Part shown: piece after piece, positions 24,071 through 33,380 of the stretch
Layout: every line of letters starts with the position of its first letter
Position numbering within the stretch: the first letter of the stretch is position 1
DNA from: Methanothrix harundinacea
Lineage (GTDB): Archaea; Halobacteriota; Methanosarcinia; Methanotrichales; Methanotrichaceae
DNA: 57,915 nucleotides
Assembly (NCBI GenBank): GCA_001509375.1
Contig: LGFT01000004.1
Location: forward strand, 1 to 57,915
Reading direction: 5' to 3'
Program-made: the position numbers and the translations under genes
Notes under the pieces: generated by a model
What the model saw: the letters and a program-made list of their open reading frames with translations, nothing else
What the model was told of the DNA's origin: nothing
The model's database searches: none

Positions 24071-26044
24071 TTGAGATCTCCAAGATGTGCACTACTGGTT
24101 TTTGTCGTGATCACGCTAACTCTGATACCAACAGCTATGGGCCAGACGGAAGCCTCACTGAGTTTCCAGCAGGCTGGAACCTCAAAGGTGCCCTTCAACG
24201 TCAATCAACCTATCGCCTACAAAGTTCACCTGGTCAATGGGATGACCTGCCCCATGCGTTATGTGGTGGAGATGGAAGTCGGGCCCGATTACACCGATTA
24301 TTCTGTTTCAAAAAAGTTTACGTCTGACGTAAGCCTCACGGCCCACTCGTCCCAAGATGTCAATTTTGAAGTTAACTTCAGGTCGCCGGAGATGAGCCGT
24401 GGAGCCTTCGGGTTATGGGCCACCGACGAGAACGATACCAGCATCTGGGAGAGGGGTTGGTACAGAGTGCAGATCGCTCCTCTAGTCGGAGATCAGGTGG
24501 CTTTGGAGGGTTACGACGGCCAGCCCGGTCTGATCAAGATGATCACCGTCTACAAGAACGCCGATGTCTTCCCTAAGATGGGCACCAACGATACCCGTTA
24601 CAGCTATCGTATTGACGTCTTCTCGAGTTCAGAAGACGTAGTGGCTCTTCAGGCAGCTCCAGAGGCGATCGGACCCTGGAGGGACTTGGGAAGCCAGAAC
24701 TACACCAATGTCGGCAATTGGCAGACTTTGAGGTGGGAAAACGTCTCCCTCGACTTCGATTTCATCGGTGCCCACTACAGGTTCGTGGGACGAAAGCAGA
24801 CGGAGAACTTCGAAGGCCCCTTCTGGCCTGTGGATTATGAGTACAAAGACCCCGGCGTAGATCCTGCCGACGGATTCTCTGGGTCGCCCTTCACCTACGT
24901 CCTCGACTTCAATGGCTCAAAGAACCTGGACGTGGGATTGAACATCTGGGACATAGATCAAAACCAGTTCAAGCTCGTCGAGAAGAAGAAGTACAGCAAC
25001 GCCACCTTCTGGCAGAGGATGGTATGGACAGGGGTCATGCCGAGCGAGATGATCGGCTCGGAGGGGGCCAGCTCCTACTATTTCAGCTTCTACTACCCTG
25101 GATCCGAGAGCCCTCTGGGCACCAGTCGGGAGGAGTTGGGGAAGGTGTACCAGGGACCTGAGATCGTCCTGGTAAAGTATGAGAACGCTTCCGTCTCTCC
25201 GGAGAGGGGCGGCACTGTAGCTAGGTATACATACTCTGTAGATGTCAGCACTGCCCTTCCCGTCTGCGACATCGAGCTTCAGACGAGCGAGCCGGGTTCC
25301 TCCCTCTGGAGGTCTCGGGGGATCGCCACATACAACGGCGACCCAAAAATCTGCTGGAAGGATGTATCTTTCGATGGTGACGTCGCCGGCAACGTAAGCT
25401 ATCGGTTCATACGGGCGGCTTCTCCCCCTACAGTTTACCAGGGGCCAAAGCTCATCAAAGAATCGATAACGGGAACGGTAATGCCCCGAAGGGGTGTTAT
25501 GCAGATCTTCCCTGATAATAACAACCTCAACAGGTACGTTTACACGATTCAAATTGAAAACCTTGGGAATGATTCTGAGGATGTGGGGGGGGTTTGGGTT
25601 GAGCTCCTGGTCAAGGCGCCCAACTCCGTCTGGAAGACTGTGGGCGAAAGAAAACAGTACGCTTCTTCAAATGGGAATGTATCCTGGGTGATCAAGCCTT
25701 TTATAGACGTTGAGTTTCTCGGATCTGCGGAATACAAGTTCCTGATCAACGGCGTCGATACCGAGATATTCCGGGGACCTGAGATCGTGGCCATGTACAA
25801 AAACCTCGATTATGAGGACGTCAGTCCTGGTCGCTATAACTACGTTGCCTGGGTGAACGGAAGCGTCAACTTGACCGCCGACCTGATCCACTCCACCGAC
25901 AACGAGAACTGGAAGAATTTGGAGGATTGGAAAGGCTACACAGCGGGATCGGGATGGCAGAAGTTAATCTGGAATAACAAACCCGGATACAGGTTCTACG
26001 AGGTCGATATCAAATTCGGAGAAGAGGCGGGGCCCAAGGCATGA
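24071..26044 (+). CDS. Large secreted protein with five beta-rich repeats
   Basis: 657 residues from TTG 24071 with a signal peptide ending near TAMGQ. After an N-terminal domain of about 140 residues come roughly five repeats of 85-110 residues, each with a Y-x-Y strand, a W-x3-G-x3-Y section, a W-x-D/N-V strand and a closing YRF...F-x-GP-x-I (for example EGPFW, YQGPEI, YQGPKL, FRGPEI). Many N-x-S/T sequons suggest N-glycosylation outside the cell. It has no anchor. It overlaps the next gene by ATGA, so it heads the operon that includes the FtsZ-like GTPase. A run of eight G lies at 25585-25592. Not a family I can name. Confidence 0.7.
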   Translation: MRSPRCALLVFVVITLTLIPTAMGQTEASLSFQQAGTSKVPFNVNQPIAYKVHLVNGMTCPMRYVVEMEVGPDYTDYSVSKKFTSDVSLTAHSSQDVNFEVNFRSPEMSRGAFGLWATDENDTSIWERGWYRVQIAPLVGDQVALEGYDGQPGLIKMITVYKNADVFPKMGTNDTRYSYRIDVFSSSEDVVALQAAPEAIGPWRDLGSQNYTNVGNWQTLRWENVSLDFDFIGAHYRFVGRKQTENFEGPFWPVDYEYKDPGVDPADGFSGSPFTYVLDFNGSKNLDVGLNIWDIDQNQFKLVEKKKYSNATFWQRMVWTGVMPSEMIGSEGASSYYFSFYYPGSESPLGTSREELGKVYQGPEIVLVKYENASVSPERGGTVARYTYSVDVSTALPVCDIELQTSEPGSSLWRSRGIATYNGDPKICWKDVSFDGDVAGNVSYRFIRAASPPTVYQGPKLIKESITGTVMPRRGVMQIFPDNNNLNRYVYTIQIENLGNDSEDVGGVWVELLVKAPNSVWKTVGERKQYASSNGNVSWVIKPFIDVEFLGSAEYKFLINGVDTEIFRGPEIVAMYKNLDYEDVSPGRYNYVAWVNGSVNLTADLIHSTDNENWKNLEDWKGYTAGSGWQKLIWNNKPGYRFYEVDIKFGEEAGPKA

Positions 26045-27468
26045 AGAGAAGGTCTATAGCAATATTTCTGCTAATTTTCTTCTACCTTCTGGGATCTGTC
26101 CAGGCTGCCGAGGGTCCGGGAGGGCCGAGTGGGTCTTCGGGCGGCGGTGGCGAGTCCAGCAGCTCCAGCGGTGGCAGGAAGATAGTCAAGCTGGATCTGG
26201 AGGATTTGATCGGAAACCTTGAGAAGTGGAAGCAAGACGACCCTTCCAATTATGAGTACCTTAAAAAGCTTCTCCACATACCCTTCGTCCCGCCCAAGGA
26301 TTACGCAGCTCCCACCGTTTATCTTTGGTACCCTTCAGGCAAGACCAATATCACGAGAAACGATAAGCTTGACATATACGCCTATGTAAAGAACGACAAC
26401 CCCATCGAGGTTCGTTCGGACGTTTACCTCTGGCTGGAGGCTAAGGGTCCCGGCGAGGAGGAATTTACGAGGGTTGGATCTCAGAGGGTGATCCTCGCCA
26501 ACGAGTACTCAGAAAAAAATAACGTCACCACCAGGGACTGGTCTGGCATGACCCCCTTCGTCGATTCAAAGGCTATAGGAAATGCTACCTTCCGCATATG
26601 GTTCAACGACATGCATAGCACCTACTACACCGACACCATGTACTCTAACCCCTATAATCGGGGCGAATACCACAGCCTCCTCGAGCTGGACTTGGTCAAC
26701 AGCCCTCCCGAAGTTGACGAGGGAAGCATCGGGGTCGAGCCGGCCAGGGCCAGGTACAACGATCCTATCCGGTACCTATCCAGGTTTGTCGACACCGATG
26801 GGGACATGATCAACGTTACCATCCACGTCCTCGACGACCAGAAGGGGGAATTGAGGAACGAGACCCAATACGTGAAATCTGGAACGAACGTCACCTTCAT
26901 CGCCAGCGAGTATGGTTTCTTTGGAGAGGGGGATGCGGGAAAGAACTTCTCTTACCGCTACACCTACGGCGACGGCCTCAACAGCATTATCACGGAGATC
27001 TTCCCCGGGCCCACCCTTCTGCCGAGCCCCAAGATATTCGTCTCGGACCCCCATGTTGAGGCCGCAGACGAGAACCGATACTGGTGGCAGAACTACAGGT
27101 TCAGCCTAAAGGCGAAGAACCCGGAGATGAATAACCTCAGAATAGACCTTTACACCAGCACGCCGTCTCATCCCAACAGATATCAGGATACGAGGGTTAT
27201 AAATTCCTCAGATGAGGCGCAGGACGTCCTCTTCGACATCAAACCCTTCGACGTCTCTGACGCAAACGAGAGCTTCACCTACAGCTTCAAATACTCGGCG
27301 ACGGACCAGAACTCTCGAGAGGAAACCGGCGACTTATCTGGTGGCAGCATCAACCCGAAGATCGTCAGGTATCCGATATACTCGATGGTGACTATCGGAA
27401 ACCTTCTCGCCGTCATCCTGGCGGCGCTGGTGGGCGGGATCGTGATAGAGAGGAGGCTATACCAATGA
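26041..27468 (+). CDS. Secreted beta-rich protein with C-terminal membrane anchor
   Basis: 475 residues: signal peptide (to about VQAAEG), a Gly/Ser-rich linker, a coiled segment (LEDLIGNLEKWKQDD), several Ig-like domains (TVYLWYPSGKTNITRNDKL; SPPEVDEGSIGVEPARARYND; DGDMINVTIHVLDD) and a single membrane helix at about 449-469 followed by a short basic tail (IERRLYQ). So the bulk is outside and a few residues face the cytoplasm. Sequons are frequent. ATGA overlaps at both ends couple it to the upstream secreted repeat protein and the downstream polytopic protein; it may anchor the former. Confidence 0.72.
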   Translation: MKRRSIAIFLLIFFYLLGSVQAAEGPGGPSGSSGGGGESSSSSGGRKIVKLDLEDLIGNLEKWKQDDPSNYEYLKKLLHIPFVPPKDYAAPTVYLWYPSGKTNITRNDKLDIYAYVKNDNPIEVRSDVYLWLEAKGPGEEEFTRVGSQRVILANEYSEKNNVTTRDWSGMTPFVDSKAIGNATFRIWFNDMHSTYYTDTMYSNPYNRGEYHSLLELDLVNSPPEVDEGSIGVEPARARYNDPIRYLSRFVDTDGDMINVTIHVLDDQKGELRNETQYVKSGTNVTFIASEYGFFGEGDAGKNFSYRYTYGDGLNSIITEIFPGPTLLPSPKIFVSDPHVEAADENRYWWQNYRFSLKAKNPEMNNLRIDLYTSTPSHPNRYQDTRVINSSDEAQDVLFDIKPFDVSDANESFTYSFKYSATDQNSREETGDLSGGSINPKIVRYPIYSMVTIGNLLAVILAALVGGIVIERRLYQ

Positions 27469-28154
27469 ACGGCCTGAACGAGACGGTGGCGAGCGCCCAG
27501 GCCGTCGATATATCGTCACCTTCAGGCCTGGTGCCCGAGGGGCTGACGAGCTTTCTTGCCGACGTATATTCCAACGGCCTTCTGGGCCTTGGGCTCTTCC
27601 TCCTCCTGTTGGCCCTGGGCCTCGCGCTTCACGGGCTGAACATGAAAAGGACCTATGAGAGGGTGGCGGCCACCACCAACGGCGGCGAGGTCTCTCGAGA
27701 CGATCTTCGTGAGGAGATGTTCGTCCGTCAGGGCTCAAACTTCAACGCAGCCGCCGTCACAGGCTGGCTGCTCCTCTTTGTGGCCTTGAGCTACTTCTAC
27801 TTCCTGACGCCTGAGATCTTCCCCCGATACAACTACTACCAAGTCCCGACCCTGGCTTCGGGACCCCTGGGGTTTTTTGCCTTCGGGTTCGTCGTCCTCC
27901 TTTTGGCCCTCGGAGCTGCCGCTTTCGTTCCGAGGGAATTTTACGGCTACTATGAGCTCTCGAGACGGATGAAGGTCGCCATCATGCTCACAGGGCCAGT
28001 GCTGGCGATCTCCATCCTTCTATCCGTCCAGCAGGGGACGACATTTCCTCAGGTCGAGCCGGCCTCGAGACTTCTCGCCTTTCTGGCCCTCTTCGCCTCG
28101 GAGCTGGCGCTGCTCTGGCCGATATATGCCGAGGCCCTGGGAGGGATGAGATGA
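27465..28154 (+). CDS. Polytopic membrane protein of the FtsZ-like operon
   Basis: 229 residues with about five helices (37-57, 96-115, 133-154, 171-188, 202-221). A cytoplasmic or external loop of about 40 charged residues lies between helices 1 and 2 (KRTYERVAATTNGGEVSRDD). No known transporter or enzyme motif is visible. It overlaps both neighbours by four bases (ATGA), the downstream one being the FtsZ/tubulin-like GTPase, so a role as its membrane partner is a reasonable inference. Confidence 0.68.
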   Translation: MNGLNETVASAQAVDISSPSGLVPEGLTSFLADVYSNGLLGLGLFLLLLALGLALHGLNMKRTYERVAATTNGGEVSRDDLREEMFVRQGSNFNAAAVTGWLLLFVALSYFYFLTPEIFPRYNYYQVPTLASGPLGFFAFGFVVLLLALGAAAFVPREFYGYYELSRRMKVAIMLTGPVLAISILLSVQQGTTFPQVEPASRLLAFLALFASELALLWPIYAEALGGMR

Positions 28155-29689
28155 AACTTTGTATCGTCGGAATCGGTGGGTGTGGAGGTCATCTGGCGGA
28201 ACGCTTTCTCAATAACCAGGATATATCTTTGCTTAAGAAGTCCCTGGGGGAGCACGTCTCCTTCGGAGGCGTCAAGGGCCTGTGGCTCGAGGCCGACGTT
28301 CAGGAGACGGAGAATCAGGACTTCTTCGGCCCCCTGGAGAGGGGATGCTATCCCGGCTTTTTCGTCCCCCACGACGTCATAGGCTCTGAATCGAAGACCT
28401 CGAAGCTGATCGTCGATCGTTACGGCTATGACGTCAAGAAACAGGGATTCATGAGACAGGCAGAATTTTTGAAGGCTGTCTTCGAGATCTTCGAGAGCGA
28501 CGAGGACGTAAAGCGGACCGCCCTCTCGGAGCACGAGTCTGAAAACCCGATCCTCAGAGCCGCCTGGGACCGGATACGCCCCTACACCACTCTCACGGGC
28601 CCCAGGGATAACAACAACGGGTCAGAGATGTGCGACGGGATCCTCTTTCTAGTCTCCTTCGGCGGCGGGACGGGGACCGGCTTTGTAAACCCCATCACCA
28701 GGTACATCAGGAGCGAGAGGCCTGCCTATCCCGTCTTCGTGCTGGGGGTGCTCACCGAGGAGGGGACCGACCCCCAGCAGAGGGCGAAGGAGGCGAAGAG
28801 GGACCTGGGAGCCACCATCTCCCTCTACGATCTTTTGACCAAGAGGGTCGGGGTGGGGGTGGACGGGGTGATCGTTATCGACAACCAGATCATGGTGGAG
28901 AAGTTCGGCCAGAACTACCCCGCCATCGACGACTACATCCACCAGGCCATGAAGCCTTTCGTTGCCGCACGCCACTATCCCGGGGAGGACCCGCCGAGCC
29001 TCGCCATGAGGGAGAAGTTCATTGAGGGGCTCGACCACCCGCCCATCCTCGTCCCCTGCTACTTCCGGGATAGGAGGAGAAAGGACCCCGAGGAGAACCT
29101 GGTCAAAAAGGCCCTCTCTGAGGGTATGCTCTTCGGGTGTGATCCCGCCATGGCCGAGAGGGCCTACGTCTTCACCAGGGGTTTTGTGGGCCTCGACAAG
29201 ATCCTGGGGGCGGTGGCGCGGCAGACCGGCCTTGCCGAAGATCGGATCGAGCCCTGGAGGAAGCTCGGGGAGAACCACGCCGACGAGATCCTGATCCTCC
29301 TGCGAAACCCCTATGGGGAGGAAAGAGGGTGCGAGGTTAAGGGAAACCTAGAATATCGGATTCACAGGGTGATCAGGATGGCTCTCAGGTACATGGACGA
29401 TCCCGAGAGCAATTTGATCCCCGATGGGATGCCGGATCTGACGAAAACGTCCCTGGAGGACTACTTCTACGGGGACGACGGGGTCCGGGGCCGGCTGAAG
29501 GTGGGTCTCCAAAGGATCGAGGAGGGAAAGACGCCCTTCTTCCTCGATGAGAGGAGGATCTTCGAGAGGTCGAACTTGAACTCCGGCGTCCTCGAGCCTC
29601 ATCGGGGCGGCAGGAAGGTCGACGACGAGGAGATCCGAAGGCTCGTGGAGGGAGAGGTGAAGAGGGTCCTCGCCGAACGGGGGCTCTGA
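28151..29689 (+). CDS. Divergent FtsZ/tubulin-superfamily GTPase
   Basis: 512 residues, no membrane segment. The N-terminal strand and loop KLCIVGIGGCGGHLAERF is in the position of the FtsZ T1 loop; the tubulin signature GGGTGTG is at 171-177 in LVSFGGGTGTGFVNP; the following PVFVLGVLTEEGTD and DGVIVIDNQ match the strand order of FtsZ after T4, and NYPAIDDYIHQAMKPF may hold the T7 region. It is longer than FtsZ (about 360) with an insert between T1 and T4 and a C-terminal extension of about 150 residues. It lacks the ordinary FtsZ tail. Comparative work has proposed FtsZ-like families tied to membrane remodelling (FtsZl types), and this could be one. Here it is coupled to membrane and exported proteins. 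Polymerisation is inferred only. Confidence 0.8.
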   Translation: MKLCIVGIGGCGGHLAERFLNNQDISLLKKSLGEHVSFGGVKGLWLEADVQETENQDFFGPLERGCYPGFFVPHDVIGSESKTSKLIVDRYGYDVKKQGFMRQAEFLKAVFEIFESDEDVKRTALSEHESENPILRAAWDRIRPYTTLTGPRDNNNGSEMCDGILFLVSFGGGTGTGFVNPITRYIRSERPAYPVFVLGVLTEEGTDPQQRAKEAKRDLGATISLYDLLTKRVGVGVDGVIVIDNQIMVEKFGQNYPAIDDYIHQAMKPFVAARHYPGEDPPSLAMREKFIEGLDHPPILVPCYFRDRRRKDPEENLVKKALSEGMLFGCDPAMAERAYVFTRGFVGLDKILGAVARQTGLAEDRIEPWRKLGENHADEILILLRNPYGEERGCEVKGNLEYRIHRVIRMALRYMDDPESNLIPDGMPDLTKTSLEDYFYGDDGVRGRLKVGLQRIEEGKTPFFLDERRIFERSNLNSGVLEPHRGGRKVDDEEIRRLVEGEVKRVLAERGL

Positions 29690-29705
29690 ACCGGGGAGGG
29701 CCGAA

Positions 29706-30284
29706 ATGGCGAAGAAGGCCGCACTCCTGGTATCAGCCCTGATCCTCATCGGGGCTTACGCCCTCTTCTTCGGCGGTGAGGACGACTTCCCCAGCGGCGG
29801 CTTCTGCGGAAGAGACATGCCGGACCCCTACTACCTTGATCTGAAGCCCGCCGACGTCCAGAACCCCGACGACGTGATCAGGTACTCCAGTTCCATCAAA
29901 GGCTACGCAGAAGACCTGGACGTCTTTGAGAGGGCCGCCTTTTATGAGTGGTACTTCAAAAGCCACGGGTTTGACGTCTCCTTCGCCTACGCCGAAAAGT
30001 TCGCCGATACGGAGAACGACCACCTCTGGCTCCTGGTGAGGAACAGGAAGGGCGAGGTGATCGAGGTCGACCCCTCCTTCTCGGAGGTCGGAGGATCGTC
30101 GATGGTGCCTCTCGACCGGGCGTACGCCGTTCGCGACCGGGAGTTTGACGACATCTATTCGGCGAAAGAGGCCCTCGGCGAGGATGCTGTGACCTGGTGG
30201 AGGGATGAGAAGGCCTGCAAGGTGCTGAATGAGAACGTCCTGGTGACGGAGAAGGAGAGAGCGCAGAGTATGGCGGACGCCTAG
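29706..30284 (+). CDS. Membrane-anchored transglutaminase-like domain protein
   Basis: 192 residues with an N-terminal membrane helix at 6-22 and a domain outside. FERAAFYEWYFKSHGFDVSFAYAE (74-97) followed by NDHLWLLVRNRKGEVIEVDPSF (104-125) resembles the helix-His-Asp order of transglutaminase-like proteins, but the position of the nucleophilic Cys is Phe/Tyr, so it is probably not catalytic. It starts 16 bp after the FtsZ-like gene, with GGGGAGG upstream, and closes the operon. The fold call is tentative. Confidence 0.55.
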   Translation: MAKKAALLVSALILIGAYALFFGGEDDFPSGGFCGRDMPDPYYLDLKPADVQNPDDVIRYSSSIKGYAEDLDVFERAAFYEWYFKSHGFDVSFAYAEKFADTENDHLWLLVRNRKGEVIEVDPSFSEVGGSSMVPLDRAYAVRDREFDDIYSAKEALGEDAVTWWRDEKACKVLNENVLVTEKERAQSMADA

Positions 30285-30312
30285 AATATTATCCTATTCA
30301 GCCCGTTCTCCC

Positions 30313-30332
30313 TGTTTCTTTTAGTTCTTTTA
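30313..30332 (+). terminator. T-rich tracts after the FtsZ-like operon
   Basis: TGTTTCTTTTAGTTCTTTTA begins about 29 bases after the last stop, a typical archaeal T-tract terminator. The remaining AT-rich gap up to the convergent tex gene shows nothing else. Confidence 0.35.
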
Positions 30333-30476
30333 TGCCCCTTATCAAACTCAAAATTTTTAAAACTTAAAATATACCCGCGTTTAATTCGATTTTTATCGAC
30401 CTTAAAATAACATGAGGAAATGAGGCGAGGATCGAGGATAAGAGGAATCTAGCGGGTCATGTCAGCATGCCGAGCT

Positions 30477-32663
30477 TCAGATTTGCCTTAACTGACCATC
30501 TAGCCCTTCGATATCGGGGTTCACTTTCATAGAAAGGTGTATCCTCCTCCTGTCCAGGTCCACTTTTTGGACTGTGACCTCCACCTTCTGGTGGACCCTC
30601 ACCACCTCCGCCGGGTCCCTGACGAATCGGTCTGCGAGCTGGCTGATGTGGACGAGTCCATCCTGGTGGACGCCGACGTCGACGAAGGCGCCGAAGGCGG
30701 CGACGTTGGTCACGATCCCCGAGAGTCTCATTCCTGGCCGGAGATCCTCCATACTCTCGACGCCCGGAGTGAAACTGAAAGCCTCAAACTCACGGCGTGG
30801 GTCTCGGCCGGGCTTTGAGAGCTCTGCAAGGATGTCTTCGATGGTGGGAAGGCCTGCCCTCTTGGAGACGTACCGCTCGGGGTCGATCCTCCCCTGGAGG
30901 GCGGAGTCTTTCATCAGCTCCTCGACGGATACGCCGAGGTCTTCGGCCATCGCCTCCACTATCCCGTAGCTCTCGGGATGGACCGCAGACCCGTCAAGAG
31001 GATTTATTCCGTCTTTTATCCTTAGAAAGCCCGCCGACTGCTCGAAGGCCTTAGGGCCGAGGCCGGGGACCTTCTTCAGCTCCTCTCTTGACCCGAAGGG
31101 TCCGTTCTCATCTCTGTACCGAACGATCGATCCCGCCAGTTTCGAGCCCAGCCCCGAGACCTGGGATAGAAGCTCTTTGCTCGCCGTGTTCAGGTCGACT
31201 CCCACCGCGTTGACGCAAGTTTCGACCACGTCCTCGAGCTTCCTCTTCAGGGCCGTCTGGTTGACGTCGTGCTGGTACTGGCCCACGCCTATCGACTTTG
31301 GATCGATCTTGACCAGCTCTGCCAGGGGGTCCATAAGACGCCTGCCGATGGAGACGGCGCTCCTTATGGTCGCGTCCTCGTCGGGGAACTCGTCTCTTGC
31401 GCACCTGGATGCCGAGTAGACGGAGGCTCCGGCCTCGTCCACCATCACGATCGGGATCTCGCCGGGAAGCTTCAGCCCCTTCAGAAACTCTTCCGTCTCC
31501 CTCCCGGCGGTACCGTTTCCGACGGCGACAAACTCCACCCCGAACCTTTTGCACAGCTCCATTATCTTGTCGGCCGCTTTGTGGCTCTCTTTTTGGGGCG
31601 AGTGGGGATATATGACGTCCTTTGCGACCAGAGATCCCTGCCGGCCGAGGACGACCACTTTGCAGCCGGTCCTAAACCCCGGATCTATGGCCAGGACCGG
31701 CCTTCCTCCCAGGGGCGGCTCCAGGAGAAGCTCTCGGAGGTTTCTCGCGAAGACCTCGATCGCCCTCTCCTCAGCCCTCTCCCTGACGGCGGAGAGGCTC
31801 TCCCTCTCCATCGATGGGGCCAGAAGCCTCCTGCGGCCGTCTTCGACCGCGAACTGGACCTCCTCGGCGGCAGGAGAGGCGGGTCCCTTCCCCTTTTTCC
31901 GAACGAAGAGCGACTCCAAGATCGCTGATGCCCTCTCCTGGGGCGGCTCGACGTGCAGGACCAGAAAGCCCTCCCTCTTGCCCCTCATCATCGCCATGAC
32001 CCTGTGAGACGGGGCTCTCGCGAGGGGCTCAGACCAGTCGGCGTAATCCCGGTACTTCGCGCCCGGCCCCTCCAGGTCTCCGGAGGCCTTCGATCGCAGA
32101 GCCCCCTGAGAGAGGAAGAGGTTGCGCATCCTCGACCTCGCCTCCGGGTCCTCGCTGACCCTCTCAGCGATGATGTCCCGGGCTCCGGCCAGGGCCTCCT
32201 CGACCGACCCGACACCCTTCTCCGGATCGACGAACCGGGCCGCCTCGGCGGCGGGATCGATCCTCCCCTGCTCGAAGATCAGACCCGCCAGGGGCGAAAG
32301 GCCCCGCTCCCGGGCGACGGTGGCCCGGGTCCTCCGCTTGGGCCTATATGGGAGGTAGAGGTCCTCCAGGACGGATAGCGTCTCGGCAGCCATGATCCTC
32401 TTCTCGAGGTCGCAGGTGAGCTCTCCTCTTTCATGGAGGGATTTCAGGATCGAGTCGCGCCTCCGGTCCAGCTCGATGTATTTTTTGAGAAGGTCCCTGA
32501 CGGCGGCGATGGAGACCTCGTCGAGTCCACAGGTCGCCTCCTTTCTGTACCTTGCGACGAACGGGATAGTCTTGCCGTCGTCGAGAAGCTCCGCTGTGGC
32601 CCTTACCTGGCCGGTCGCGAGGCCGAGCTCAGCAGCGATCATCAATATGTGAAGCTCGTTCAT
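30477..32663 (-). CDS. tex: Tex/YhgF family RNA-binding protein
   Basis: 728 residues with the complete Tex order: N-terminal helical part (MNELHILMIAAELGL ... FVARYRKEATCGLDE), DLYLPYRPKRRTRATVARERGL, an RNase H-like YqgF fold (VLAIDPGFRTGCKVVVL), a double HhH (LNTASKELLSQVSGLG; FGSREELKKVPGLGPKAFEQ) and a C-terminal S1 domain (GMRLSGIVTNVAAFGAFVDVGVHQDGLVH). Tex acts in transcription or RNA metabolism and binds nucleic acid. The start at ATG 32663 matches the family; an upstream extension is not conserved in character. Its gene follows a hypothetical gene by 56 bp. Confidence 0.93.
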   Translation of the reverse strand: MNELHILMIAAELGLATGQVRATAELLDDGKTIPFVARYRKEATCGLDEVSIAAVRDLLKKYIELDRRRDSILKSLHERGELTCDLEKRIMAAETLSVLEDLYLPYRPKRRTRATVARERGLSPLAGLIFEQGRIDPAAEAARFVDPEKGVGSVEEALAGARDIIAERVSEDPEARSRMRNLFLSQGALRSKASGDLEGPGAKYRDYADWSEPLARAPSHRVMAMMRGKREGFLVLHVEPPQERASAILESLFVRKKGKGPASPAAEEVQFAVEDGRRRLLAPSMERESLSAVRERAEERAIEVFARNLRELLLEPPLGGRPVLAIDPGFRTGCKVVVLGRQGSLVAKDVIYPHSPQKESHKAADKIMELCKRFGVEFVAVGNGTAGRETEEFLKGLKLPGEIPIVMVDEAGASVYSASRCARDEFPDEDATIRSAVSIGRRLMDPLAELVKIDPKSIGVGQYQHDVNQTALKRKLEDVVETCVNAVGVDLNTASKELLSQVSGLGSKLAGSIVRYRDENGPFGSREELKKVPGLGPKAFEQSAGFLRIKDGINPLDGSAVHPESYGIVEAMAEDLGVSVEELMKDSALQGRIDPERYVSKRAGLPTIEDILAELSKPGRDPRREFEAFSFTPGVESMEDLRPGMRLSGIVTNVAAFGAFVDVGVHQDGLVHISQLADRFVRDPAEVVRVHQKVEVTVQKVDLDRRRIHLSMKVNPDIEGLDGQLRQI

Positions 32664-32719
32664 GGTCGACGCTCGAAATGTCTGAAGAAAACTCTGGGCA
32701 AAATCGAAAACCTCAAAAT

Positions 32720-33223
32720 CTACACTCTCCGCTTGTTGGTCCGTCCCTTCTTCACCTCGAAGAGGTAGGTTTTGTCCTCTTCGAGCTCGTGCCAGAGGTT
32801 TCTGTAGTAGTCCTCCTTCCACTCTGCAAAACCGTCATCGAAACCCGGATCCCTCTCGTCGATGTGTATCAAAAAGCCCCTCTCAGAGAAGGGGGCGCAG
32901 AGCCTCAGTTTCTCCATGCTGCTTTTTATCCTCGATCGGTCGTAGGGCTTGATCTCATCCCCCTCCCTTGTGATGGTCACAGGCTCGATGACCACAAGGC
33001 ATTCGTCGCCCTTGAAGATGGAGATGGGGGGGCGGCAGTCGCCGACGGGGTGGTTGATGAGCATCTTCATGATCTTATTTTTGTCGGTGTGGGCCCGGAG
33101 GTGGTGGTAGAGGGATGTGAGAAAGTCGTCTTCGGTCTCGATCTTTCCATTCCGAAAGTCCTCCACCGACCCCTTAAACGCGTCCACGACGCTCCGCTCG
33201 AATTTGCTTATCCTAGCAGGCAC
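32720..33223 (-). CDS. Hypothetical protein upstream of tex
   Basis: 167 residues from GTG 33223. Charged, soluble, mixed alpha/beta with no recognised domain: ISKFERSVVDAFKGSVEDF, a central VVIEPVTI strand, RGFLIHIDERDPGF and a basic C-terminus (FEVKKGRTNKRRV). The E-x-K near the end could recall a nuclease fold but no PD motif precedes it. Gene placement suggests co-transcription with tex. Confidence 0.6.
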   Translation of the reverse strand: MPARISKFERSVVDAFKGSVEDFRNGKIETEDDFLTSLYHHLRAHTDKNKIMKMLINHPVGDCRPPISIFKGDECLVVIEPVTITREGDEIKPYDRSRIKSSMEKLRLCAPFSERGFLIHIDERDPGFDDGFAEWKEDYYRNLWHELEEDKTYLFEVKKGRTNKRRV

Positions 33224-33380
33224 CTCTCATCCCTCCTCCGCATCGGCCTTTGGTTTTCCAAACTACTAAAAACTAACTTGAAATTGAAACGACAAATTCT
33301 ACTTTCTCCGGAAAGGTTCTTTTCCGCCTCGAGGAAGGTTTTTCATCCCTTCGGAACTGTTAATGGCTGAGAGATAAAAG

